Part shown: positions 8,004-14,279 of the stretch, in pieces | How the letters are laid out: each line of letters begins with the position of its first letter | Numbering within the stretch: the first letter of the stretch is position 1 | DNA from: CAYONM01 sp964405325 | GTDB lineage: Bacteria; Planctomycetota; UBA11346 | DNA: 14,279 bases | Reading direction: 5' to 3' | NCBI GenBank assembly: GCA_964405325.1 | Contig: CAYONM010000084.1 | Span: 1-14,279 of the forward strand | Made by a program: the position numbers and the translations under genes | Notes under the pieces: model-generated | Told to the model about the DNA's origin: nothing | Seen by the model: only the letters and a program-made list of their open reading frames with translations | The model's database searches: none

Positions 8004-9017
8004 CTACGACTTTTCGCGACGATCCTCATGAGGGCTCCGGGCTAGGGCCTGTTCCACCCGGTCGGCGAGTAGACCGATGAAAGCGGGATGATCGTGCACG
8101 CAGGCGGCGCGATGGTAGCGCACCTCCAGTCGTTGACAGGTTTCGCGCAATTCATGGTCCAGGTCGTACAGCACCTCGACGTGGTCCACCAGGAAACCAG
8201 CGGCCTGCACCACGATGTCCTGAACCCCGGTCGCCGCCAATTCGGCGGCCACGTCCTCGATACGTGGTGCCGACCAGAGCATGCCGGGGGTGTCGGGCTG
8301 GCTTTGGAAGGCGACGCGGTGTTCGGGATGGCCAAGCGCTTCGGCAACCAGCGTGGCGGTTTCAAAGACCTGGCTGCGATACGGACTGGTCTGCTCCAGT
8401 GGTTCTGGAATGGCATGGGCAGTGAAAATCAGTCCGGCCTGCTGCCAGCGTTGGGCATCCCAGTCGACGCGGATCTCATCCAATCGGCTGCCCAGGGCCT
8501 GGATGAAACCCGGTTCCGCCGACCAGGGCGGCAACACGCCGCGGAATTGCGGTGAGTCATTGCCCAGCTCCAGGGCTGTTTCGGCGGCGAATTTGATGTA
8601 CCAGTCCCAACTGACCGAGCATTGATGCGGGCTCATGATGCACAGCAGGGTTTCTTGGCAGCCATCGCCGGCCATCTGGCGGAGCACATCCTTGGGCCAA
8701 GGGCGCCAGTGTCGGAAGGCGGTGTAGACCCGCAGCTGCTGCTGCCGCTGGTCCAGCTCCTGTTGCAGGGCTGTGGCCTGGTCCTGGGTGAGTTGATTGT
8801 AGGGGCTGAAGCCGCCCAGGTGCCGATAGTGCGCGGCGATCTCCCTGACCCGAGCGGCGCGGGCCGGGTTGTCACCGAGGATGCCCGAGACGAAGCATTC
8901 GGCCTCGGCACCGGTCCCACTGGCCCGGTCGAGGGGGCAGTCGCAGGGCTCGCGACGCTGGCAGCAGCCGGGCGTGGGTCCGCCGAATCCGATCATCAAG
9001 ACGCTATCGATGGGCAT
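8004..9017 (-). CDS. hemH: Ferrochelatase
   Basis: Inserts ferrous iron into a porphyrin (protoporphyrin IX or coproporphyrin III) at the end of heme synthesis. The 337-aa protein starts at the ATG ending at 9017, with AGAGGTG 7 nt upstream; a longer frame to 9395 only reads through the diiron gene. Signatures are 'MIGFGGP' (8-14), 'HYRHLGGFSPYNQLTQDQ' (63-80), the active-site His in 'IFTAHAIP' (H201) and the acidic catalytic segment 'GFLVDHVEVLYDLDHE' (E281). The 'FQSQPDTPGMLWSAPRIED' region corresponds to the family's 'QSxxGxxxWLxP' with extra residues. Unusual is a Cys cluster just after the first strand: C18, C19, C25, C27, then C41, where ordinary ferrochelatases have a plain loop. It is translationally coupled to the diiron protein 2 nt upstream. 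Membership in the ferrochelatase family is solid; the exact porphyrin substrate is not determined. Confidence 0.9.
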   Translation of the reverse strand: MPIDSVLMIGFGGPTPGCCQRREPCDCPLDRASGTGAEAECFVSGILGDNPARAARVREIAAHYRHLGGFSPYNQLTQDQATALQQELDQRQQQLRVYTAFRHWRPWPKDVLRQMAGDGCQETLLCIMSPHQCSVSWDWYIKFAAETALELGNDSPQFRGVLPPWSAEPGFIQALGSRLDEIRVDWDAQRWQQAGLIFTAHAIPEPLEQTSPYRSQVFETATLVAEALGHPEHRVAFQSQPDTPGMLWSAPRIEDVAAELAATGVQDIVVQAAGFLVDHVEVLYDLDHELRETCQRLEVRYHRAACVHDHPAFIGLLADRVEQALARSPHEDRREKS

Positions 9018-9019
9018 GG

Positions 9020-9826
9020 TCAGGCACCTCTTTGTGTGGGAATGGCATGGTGGAACTGTAGTTGTTTGCGCAATTGCCGAAGGGTCGTCTCGGCTTCCGC
9101 GCCGCTGGTCGACGAGCCGACCATGGGCATGTACTGCTGCATGCGGCCGGCGTTGATCTTGTCCGCCAGGCCCCACCAGAATCGTTCGCGTAGCGCCAGG
9201 GACAGCAGACAGCCCTGCTGGATTTGTTCCTGTTCCTCCTCGGTCTCGGCAAAGTTGGCCAGCGCTTCCTCCAGCCAGGCACCGTGGTCGATGTCCTGCT
9301 CGGTGTGCAGGTCGAAATAGGCGATGTCCTTTTTGCCGAAGCCGGCGCGATGCAGGCCCTTGAGGCAATAATCGAACATGGTCGGAATGGCCCATTCATG
9401 CCCAGGGCCCACGGCGCCCAGGCCGATCAGCCAGGGTGGTTCTGAACAGATGCGGATGTGCTCGGCAATAAAGTGCACCACTGCCGGGTGCAGCGGGATG
9501 TCTTCAAATTCTTCCGGATCCCAGCCGCAGGCACGCATGAAGTCGCCATAATGCTCGGCGTGGTCGGCACCTTCAGAGCGTTCACCGTATTCGTCCACCA
9601 GCACCTTGGCGATCCAGACCTTGGCTCGGCTGTGCGGCGCGCGCAGCAGCAGGATTTCCAGATAACGTGTAAAAATGCTGACCAGGGCGTAGTGCTGCCC
9701 GGCGAAGATCTTGAAATCGGCCTTGCTGCGCGGGTCGATGGTCATCCGGCCCAACAGGGAATGGCCCACACCGGGGTGCTCGGCCACCTGCTGATGCAGC
9801 TGCTTGAGGAATGTGGTCGCGTCCAT
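9020..9826 (-). CDS. Heme-oxygenase-like diiron protein (CADD/PqqC/TenA-like)
   Basis: A 268-aa, all-helical protein of the heme-oxygenase-like diiron oxidase group (CADD, PqqC-like). Known members include Chlamydia CADD (para-aminobenzoate formation) and several oxygenases; the reaction here is unknown. The metal ligand pattern is visible: 'DEYGERSEGADHAEHY' (78-93) offers E79 or E82 and H89 or H92, 'PGHEW' gives E144, and 'DLHTEQDIDHG' gives H174, D178 and H181 with the exact H-x3-D-x2-H spacing of CADD. The N-terminal 'DFKIFAGQHYALVSIFTRYL' is the usual first substrate-pocket helix. I start at the ATG ending at 9826 because homology begins there; an in-frame ATG at 9898 adds 24 non-conserved residues and lacks a Shine-Dalgarno. 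The start itself has only a weak AGGG very close upstream. It is the first gene of a two-gene unit with hemH, which argues for a step linked to heme or tetrapyrrole metabolism. Confidence 0.88.
   Translation of the reverse strand: MDATTFLKQLHQQVAEHPGVGHSLLGRMTIDPRSKADFKIFAGQHYALVSIFTRYLEILLLRAPHSRAKVWIAKVLVDEYGERSEGADHAEHYGDFMRACGWDPEEFEDIPLHPAVVHFIAEHIRICSEPPWLIGLGAVGPGHEWAIPTMFDYCLKGLHRAGFGKKDIAYFDLHTEQDIDHGAWLEEALANFAETEEEQEQIQQGCLLSLALRERFWWGLADKINAGRMQQYMPMVGSSTSGAEAETTLRQLRKQLQFHHAIPTQRGA
9025..9031 (-). promoter_or_regulatory. Ribosome binding site of hemH inside the upstream gene
   Basis: AGAGGTG on the minus strand lies 7 nt before the hemH ATG and within the last codons of the diiron gene, which stops at 9020. 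It settles the hemH start and suggests translational coupling of the two. Confidence 0.7.
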
Positions 9827-10016
9827 GGCCCTGGTGTACGCGGGGCTGCGTAGCCGGCCGCATCCGATAGCCGGAGGGCAGGCATTCCTTCGGCGCATGG
9901 TAGCCGCAAGCGGTCCGATCCATGTTCCCGTGACGCTTGTCCGATTGGTGGCACATCCCCTTTAGAAGAGGTCCTGCTGGGATAGTATCGACGCGGTGGC
10001 GAGCCGGGGGATGGCG
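9827..10016. promoter_or_regulatory. Divergent promoter region between the diiron/hemH unit and the sigma operon
   Basis: About 190 bp with no supported gene, between two outward-facing units, so both promoters should lie here. On the plus strand TTGTCC (9937-9942) and TTTAGA (9961-9966) with an 18-nt spacer form a weak sigma-70-like candidate about 50 nt before the sigma gene. I do not find a convincing autoregulatory ECF-type promoter or an operator palindrome by eye. For the minus direction I see no clear promoter. Confidence 0.35.
10006..10010 (+). promoter_or_regulatory. Ribosome binding site of the sigma factor
   Basis: GGGGG lies 6 nt before the ATG at 10017. In-frame alternatives are an ATG at 10011 directly abutting it and a GTG at 9996 without any Shine-Dalgarno, so 10017 is preferred. 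Confidence 0.5.
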
Positions 10017-10607
10017 ATGGGCCTGGATAAGGCAAGCGATGTGGCATTGATCCACGGCTGCCTGGCAGCAGAGGATGCGGCCTTCGAGGCCCTGGCCCGG
10101 CGGTATCACGTCCGGGTCCGGGCCTACCTGTCGCGTTTCATCTTTGATGCCAGCGAGGTCGACGATGTGGCCCAGGAGAGTTTCCTGGTCGCCTTCCGCA
10201 GCCTGGACCGCTTCGATACCGATCGCCCCTTCATCGCTTGGTTGCTGGGCATCGCCTACCATCAGGCCCTGACCTGGTTGCGGACCCGGCAGCGACGCGA
10301 TCAGCGTGAGACCTCGCCCTTGGCGGCGGTGATGAGCGACTGGGCCTTGCGTCAGGCCAATCAGGCGCCGGAGTCGGAGCTGGGGGACGAGTTACAGGCC
10401 CTGCAGGGCTGTCTGGAACGCCTGCCGAGCGGCCAGCAGGAGCTGTTGGCGACCCACTACCGCGATGGCCGCAGCCTGGCGAGTCTGGCCCGCGAGCGCG
10501 GTGGCAGCGCCAGCGGCATGCGCATGGCGGTGCTGCGTCTGCGGCGCCTGCTGCGCGAGTGCATCGATCGCTCGCTGGGGCTGGAGGTGGCCTGTGAGCA
10601 GTCCTGA
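10017..10607 (+). CDS. ECF-type RNA polymerase sigma factor
   Basis: A 196-aa sigma-70 family protein that directs RNA polymerase to a dedicated promoter set. Region 2 spans about residues 23-94: 'AAFEALARRYHVRVRAYLSR', the core-binding 'DDVAQESFLVAFRSLDRF' and the -10-recognition segment 'AWLLGIAYHQALTWLRTRQR'. Region 4 is about 126-182, with 'LQGCLERLPSGQQELLATHY' and the helix-turn-helix 'SLASLARERGGSASGMRM' and 'AVLRLRRLLRECI'. The linker is short and region 3 is absent, as in ECF factors. The form resembles the Planctomycetes/Verrucomicrobia sigma group that is paired with FecR-domain proteins. Its end overlaps the FecR-type gene by 14 nt, so the two are made together, which is the usual arrangement for a sigma factor and its membrane-bound antagonist. 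Confidence 0.92.
   Translation: MGLDKASDVALIHGCLAAEDAAFEALARRYHVRVRAYLSRFIFDASEVDDVAQESFLVAFRSLDRFDTDRPFIAWLLGIAYHQALTWLRTRQRRDQRETSPLAAVMSDWALRQANQAPESELGDELQALQGCLERLPSGQQELLATHYRDGRSLASLARERGGSASGMRMAVLRLRRLLRECIDRSLGLEVACEQS
10583..10588 (+). promoter_or_regulatory. Ribosome binding site selecting a GTG start
   Basis: A full GGAGGT lies 5 nt before the GTG at 10594, inside the end of the sigma gene. It outweighs the in-frame ATG at 10465, which would add 43 residues that are only the sigma gene read in another frame. Confidence 0.8.
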
Positions 10608-11934
10608 GCAGGATGCCTGGTTGGCGCTGCTGGACGGTGAGCCGACCGATCCCGTGGAGATGCAGCGCTTGTGGCAGCAGTGGCGTGATCAGCCCGAGCT
10701 GTACGCCGAGCGGGTCGCCGATCTGCGTCTGGCGCGCCTGCTGCGACAGCTGCATCGTCTGCACGCCGATGATCAGCCATTTCTCGAAGAGTTGCAGCGT
10801 CGGCTGCAGGCACAACGCAGCGGTTCCCGCTTCCTGGCCCGCCTGCGCCGGGCCCGTAGCGACCAGTGCTCGCGTTCGCCTGCCGGTCTGCTCAGCCTGA
10901 TCCTGACCGGCAGCGCTGCCGCCCTGCTGCTGTGGTGGGGCCTGGTGGCGCTGCGGCCGGCCGCGCCGCCGGCGCCAGCGCCGAGCCCGGAATGGTACAT
11001 CGGTCTGGTGGAGGGGACGGTGGCCGACCAGGCCGGCCGCGCGGTGACAGCCGGCGACGGCCTGCCGGCCGGTACGAGTCTGCAGCTGTTGACCGGCAGC
11101 CTGTTGGAGTTGCGGCAGCGGGATGGCAGTCGGGTCCATCTCACCGGTCCGGCGCGTTTCCAGCTGCCGCAGCAGGGGCCGCATCTGCAGTTGCACCGCG
11201 GTCGCCTGCAAGCGCTGGTGACGCCGCAGCCGGTCGGGCCGGGCTGGCGTCTGGCCGTGGACGACAGCCTGATCCGGGTGTTGGGAACCGAATTCTGGGT
11301 GCAGACCGATGCCGGTAGCCTGACCGTGGCAGTACGCTCCGGCCGGGTCCAGGTGCAGCGTGGCGACGAGCAGCGCCTGCTGCTGCCCGATCAGCGGCTG
11401 CAGAGGCGGCCGGATCGGGCGTCGACGGTGCAGACCCTGACCAGCGCGCCGGGGTTGATCGCCGATTTCGAATGGCAGTCGGAGATCGCCGTGTTCGAAG
11501 ACCTGGACGATCCCGATCGCTTCCACCTCAGTCGGCAGCATGTCAGCCACGGTGTCACCAGCCTGGCCGTCAGCACCCATCCCGAGCAGGAGACCAGTTT
11601 GTCGGCCGGCACCTGGTCCGGGCTGCCGTCGGATTGGCGCGATTTCCAGGAACTGCGCTTCGCCGCGCATCTCGCCGCGCCGGCGGCGTTGCCGGTCACC
11701 CTGTTCATCCGAGATGAACACAGTGCCTACGAATACCCCCAGCGCTGGGATCGCGAGTTCGAGCTCGAACCAGGTGACAATGAAGTTGTCGTTGCTCTGG
11801 ATGAGCTGGTCAGCAACGACGCCAGCCGGTCGCTGGAACTGGGGCTGATCAAGCAGGTGGTGTTGTTGTTGCCGGCCGGCAATTCCGTTCGTGTCTATCT
11901 CGATCATCTACGCTTGCAGGGCAGCCTGCCCTGA
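10594..11934 (+). CDS. FecR-domain transmembrane anti-sigma-like protein with C-terminal sugar-binding-like domain
   Basis: A 446-aa single-span membrane protein expected to hold or release the sigma factor encoded just upstream. Residues 1-90 are a cytoplasmic helical segment ('LDGEPTDPVEMQRLWQQWRD', then 'LARLLRQLHRL') like the N-terminus of FecR/anti-sigma proteins. One membrane helix lies at about 99-120, followed by a proline/alanine linker. Residues about 140-270 are a FecR domain: 'GTVADQAGRAV', 'GSRVHLTGPARFQL', and the hallmark 'IRVLGTEFWV' followed by 'TVAVRSGRVQV'. Residues 288-443 form a second beta-sandwich: it opens 'DFEW', has 'HGVTSLAV', 'DWRDFQELRF', 'ELEPGDNEVVVALDEL', and ends 'VRVYLDHLRL'. 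That pattern is typical of carbohydrate-binding modules attached to secreted glycosidases. A plain FecR anti-sigma protein lacks this domain. It is the middle gene of the operon, 26 nt from the glycosidase-like gene. Confidence 0.87.
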   Translation: MSSPEQDAWLALLDGEPTDPVEMQRLWQQWRDQPELYAERVADLRLARLLRQLHRLHADDQPFLEELQRRLQAQRSGSRFLARLRRARSDQCSRSPAGLLSLILTGSAAALLLWWGLVALRPAAPPAPAPSPEWYIGLVEGTVADQAGRAVTAGDGLPAGTSLQLLTGSLLELRQRDGSRVHLTGPARFQLPQQGPHLQLHRGRLQALVTPQPVGPGWRLAVDDSLIRVLGTEFWVQTDAGSLTVAVRSGRVQVQRGDEQRLLLPDQRLQRRPDRASTVQTLTSAPGLIADFEWQSEIAVFEDLDDPDRFHLSRQHVSHGVTSLAVSTHPEQETSLSAGTWSGLPSDWRDFQELRFAAHLAAPAALPVTLFIRDEHSAYEYPQRWDREFELEPGDNEVVVALDELVSNDASRSLELGLIKQVVLLLPAGNSVRVYLDHLRLQGSLP

Positions 11935-11960
11935 ACGAGCCATTTCGGAGAAGATGTCGC

Positions 11961-14168
11961 ATGCAGTACATACGCAGCGCGCTGACGATGCTGGTGGTCG
12001 TGGCCACCAGCCACAGCGCCGAACTCACCATCTGGGCGGGCAGCGGCGAGGACAAGGTCACTCGCGACGAACTGCGCGCCACATCCGGTGCCGACGTCAG
12101 CAACGCGGTCTGGGATGGCACCCGGATCAGCATCGCCGGCGCCCGCAACGAGGTGGTCGCCTGCAACCTGGTCCTGGAGGCGCCGGACACCACCGTCGAT
12201 GGCGTTTCGATCGTGCTCGACGGTCTCACCGGCCCCGGCGGCCATCGCATCGAGGGACGGCCGGTAGACAGCGGCAGCATCGCCGACGATCTGTTCCGTT
12301 GGACCGGGCGCGACATCGAATTGTTCTACGTCCGCTATCTGCAGATCCGGGGCTTGAGCGAACTGTCCTATCCGCATTACGACGAGCGGCATATCCCGGT
12401 CCGCTTCCAGCGTCCCTACGACCAGTGGGCGGTCGGGCAGGGGACCTGGTATGATCGACCCGACCATGACACCTATTATCCGGAGATCGCGGTGCCACTG
12501 GAGTTGCATCCGCAATTCAGTGTTGCCGGTGGTGGGAATCAATCGATCTGGATCGATATCTACATCGACAAGGACTGCCCACCGGGTCTGTATGCTGGCG
12601 AGCTGGTGGTGCAGGAGGTAGACGATCATCAGCGTATTCCGGTCGAGCTGCAGGTGTATGCCTTCACCCTGCCCGATCTGCCGACCGCCCGCACCATGCT
12701 GGTTGGTGGCGAGGGCAGCAATGTCCACCGGCGCTATGTCGGTGAGGATTGGCCGAACCATGCCGGTCCGGCTTATCAGCGTTCCCTCGAGGTGAGTGTG
12801 CGCCACTGCCAGATGGCGCATCGGCACAAGATCTCCTTGCTGCACGATTACGGCCAGCGTCGTCCAGCTGCGGTCACTTACGTCGCGGTCGACAACCTGA
12901 CGGGCGACATGTTCACTGCCGACGGCACCTATGCTGTCAATAGTGTTGTCAAATCATACGATTACGATGGAATCGGCGAGGGTGTCGGCAGCAACGTCTA
13001 TTCCATCGGCACCTATGGCCACTGGCGCGGTGATTGGTTCGAGGGTTTGAGCACCGAGGAGGAGCAGCGGCAGGCGATGTGGGAGCGTTGCGATGAATGG
13101 CAACAGTGGTTCGACGATCTGGACCTGCAGACGCCGACCGAGACCTTCGTCTACCTGATCGACGAATCCCATGACACTGCCCAGACCGAGCGTTGGGCCA
13201 GCTGGATGGCATCGAATCCCGGCATCGGCGCACAGATCAGATCCATGGCCACGATCAATACGGAGCACGCCGCGAATGAGATTCCCAGCCTGGACATCGC
13301 CAATTCCTGGCAGGCCCTGAATTGCCTTGGTGGCTATGATTCCGCTGCGGCGAGTTATACCGATGATCCAGATAAACGCCTGTATTTCTACAACGGTGTG
13401 CGGCAGCAGCATGGTTCCTTCGCGACCGAGGACGAGGGGGTGTCGCTGGTGGTGACCGCCTGGGCGCAATACAAGCTGGACATCGATCGGTGGTTCTTCT
13501 GGGAGAGTACCTATTACAACGATTACCAGAGCGACTCTGGGCAGACCAACCTGTTCCAGAATGCGCGTACCTACGGCGTGGATGATCGGTTCGAGGAGAC
13601 CGGTGCCGCCCGTGGCCGGACCGGTTGGAATTACTGCAACGGCGACGGCGTGCTGTTCTACCCCGGCACCGACCTGGTCTACCCCGAGGAGAGCTACGGC
13701 ATCAACGGTCCGATCGCCAGTCTGCGGCTGAAATATTGGCGTCGCGGCATCCAGGATGCGGATTATCTGGCCATGGCCGAGGCCATCGATCCGGTCGCCA
13801 CCCGCGCCATCATCGATCGCATGATCCCCTTGGTGCTGTGGGAATACGGTCCCGACCACTACGATCGCGCCGGTGGCCCCGACGATCCGACCTGGGCCAG
13901 CCACGACATCAGCTGGAGCATCGATCCGGACGCCTGGCAGCAGGCCCGTGCCGAGCTGGCAGCGATCATCGGTGTCGGCGAAACCCCGACCCGTCGGGTC
14001 GACATCATCGTCTGGCGCGACGATGCTCCGCTGGTGGGACGTGTGGTGCAACTGGTCGATGGTCCGGAACAGGAGACGGATGCTGCCGGGAACGTGTCGT
14101 TTTCAGGCCTGAATTGGACCCGCGATCACTGGTTCCGCATCCCGGAGCCGGTCGACGGCAATCAGTGA
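11961..14168 (+). CDS. Secreted GH123/DUF4091-like glycoside hydrolase
   Basis: A 735-aa exported protein related to glycoside hydrolase family 123 and DUF4091 proteins; characterised GH123 enzymes are beta-N-acetylgalactosaminidases. Residues 1-20 form a signal peptide ending 'SHSA'. About 40-235 is the N-terminal beta-sandwich ('ARNEVVACNLVLEA', 'IWIDIYIDKDCPPGLYAGEL', 'VYAFTLPDLPTA'). About 240-610 is the presumed TIM-barrel: 'TFVYLIDES' at 396-404 provides an adjacent Asp-Glu pair (D401, E402), the position of the GH123 catalytic pair, and 'GDGVLFYPG' with 'GPIASLRLKYWRRGIQDADY' is the DUF4091 C-terminal signature. Residues about 678-728 are a small carboxypeptidase-regulatory-like beta domain ('GRVVQLVDG', 'TDAAGNVSFSGL'). 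The ATG at 11961 has GGAG about 10 nt upstream, a slightly long spacer. It is the last gene of the sigma-FecR operon. Specificity for GalNAc is inferred from family only and is weak. Confidence 0.85.
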   Translation: MQYIRSALTMLVVVATSHSAELTIWAGSGEDKVTRDELRATSGADVSNAVWDGTRISIAGARNEVVACNLVLEAPDTTVDGVSIVLDGLTGPGGHRIEGRPVDSGSIADDLFRWTGRDIELFYVRYLQIRGLSELSYPHYDERHIPVRFQRPYDQWAVGQGTWYDRPDHDTYYPEIAVPLELHPQFSVAGGGNQSIWIDIYIDKDCPPGLYAGELVVQEVDDHQRIPVELQVYAFTLPDLPTARTMLVGGEGSNVHRRYVGEDWPNHAGPAYQRSLEVSVRHCQMAHRHKISLLHDYGQRRPAAVTYVAVDNLTGDMFTADGTYAVNSVVKSYDYDGIGEGVGSNVYSIGTYGHWRGDWFEGLSTEEEQRQAMWERCDEWQQWFDDLDLQTPTETFVYLIDESHDTAQTERWASWMASNPGIGAQIRSMATINTEHAANEIPSLDIANSWQALNCLGGYDSAAASYTDDPDKRLYFYNGVRQQHGSFATEDEGVSLVVTAWAQYKLDIDRWFFWESTYYNDYQSDSGQTNLFQNARTYGVDDRFEETGAARGRTGWNYCNGDGVLFYPGTDLVYPEESYGINGPIASLRLKYWRRGIQDADYLAMAEAIDPVATRAIIDRMIPLVLWEYGPDHYDRAGGPDDPTWASHDISWSIDPDAWQQARAELAAIIGVGETPTRRVDIIVWRDDAPLVGRVVQLVDGPEQETDAAGNVSFSGLNWTRDHWFRIPEPVDGNQ

Positions 14169-14202
14169 TCCTGATTGGCGAGCCCCTCGATGTAAGAGCC
14201 GA

Positions 14203-14251
14203 AAACCGGGCGCCGATCGCTATCCCATGGGTTCCGGGCGGCGCCCGGTTT
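14203..14251 (+). terminator. Terminator of the sigma-FecR-glycosidase operon
   Basis: A perfect 12-bp stem (14203-14214 with 14240-14251) encloses a 25-nt loop and lies 34 nt beyond the stop codon of the last gene. The plus-strand exit has only TTT, while the minus strand exits into TTTT, so it may work in both directions. The loop is longer than usual and contains the palindrome cccatggg. Confidence 0.7.
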
Positions 14252-14279
14252 GTAAGCTGAAGCGTGAGCGCGAGAGGGC

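Noticed and set aside
9018..9395. N-terminal extension of ferrochelatase up to 9395
   Set aside because: The extension is the diiron gene read in another frame; the family's first strand begins at the ATG ending at 9017, which has a good ribosome binding site.
10231..11907. Open frame of 558 codons on the minus strand across the sigma and FecR genes
   Set aside because: It mirrors the two real genes, has a Gln/Pro/Arg/Gly-rich composition with no domain, and results from high-GC codon bias on the opposite strand.
12954..14051. Minus-strand open frame of 365 codons opposite the glycosidase-like gene
   Set aside because: Antisense of a strongly supported gene; no recognisable motifs.

Overview
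The window is high-GC bacterial DNA (my impression, not computed). Its gene content fits the Planctomycetota/Verrucomicrobiota/Lentisphaerota (PVC) range: a Ser/Thr-kinase-like receptor with a periplasmic sandwich and helical-repeat tail, an ECF sigma factor paired with a FecR-domain membrane protein, a GH123/DUF4091-type secreted enzyme and a large secreted parallel beta-helix protein. No rRNA or other taxonomic marker is present, so the phylum is an inference.

Layout. Positions 1-9826 are transcribed leftward (minus strand). From the left edge they hold a 19-bp inverted repeat (1-55), a secreted beta-helix protein (141-2489), a 3' remnant of an AraC-type regulator (2586-2723), a membrane kinase-like receptor with a degenerate DFG motif (2866-5889), a clear rho-independent terminator (5945-5983), leuB (6007-7077), an exported thioredoxin-fold protein (7282-7782), a strong intergenic hairpin (7935-7973), and a two-gene unit of a ferrochelatase (8004-9017) behind a heme-oxygenase-like diiron protein (9020-9826) with a 2-nt gap. 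About 190 bp of divergent intergenic DNA separates this from a rightward three-gene operon (10017-14168): ECF sigma factor, FecR-type anti-sigma-like membrane protein with an extra C-terminal sugar-binding-like domain, and a secreted GH123/DUF4091-like enzyme, closed by a 12-bp stem terminator at 14203-14251.

How the genes may work together. The rightward operon reads as a cell-surface signalling cassette: the sigma factor and FecR protein overlap by 14 nt, and the FecR protein's periplasmic part ends in a beta-sandwich like those attached to carbohydrate-active enzymes, directly upstream of an exported glycosidase-like protein. The simplest model is that glycan binding outside the membrane controls the sigma factor, which drives the enzyme and perhaps other targets. 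This is the best candidate for a little-described system here. The second candidate is the coupled diiron oxidase-like/ferrochelatase pair, suggesting an oxygen-dependent step tied to heme or cofactor synthesis; the ferrochelatase also has an unusual Cys cluster near its N-terminus. The remaining genes (leuB, thioredoxin-like protein) are ordinary.
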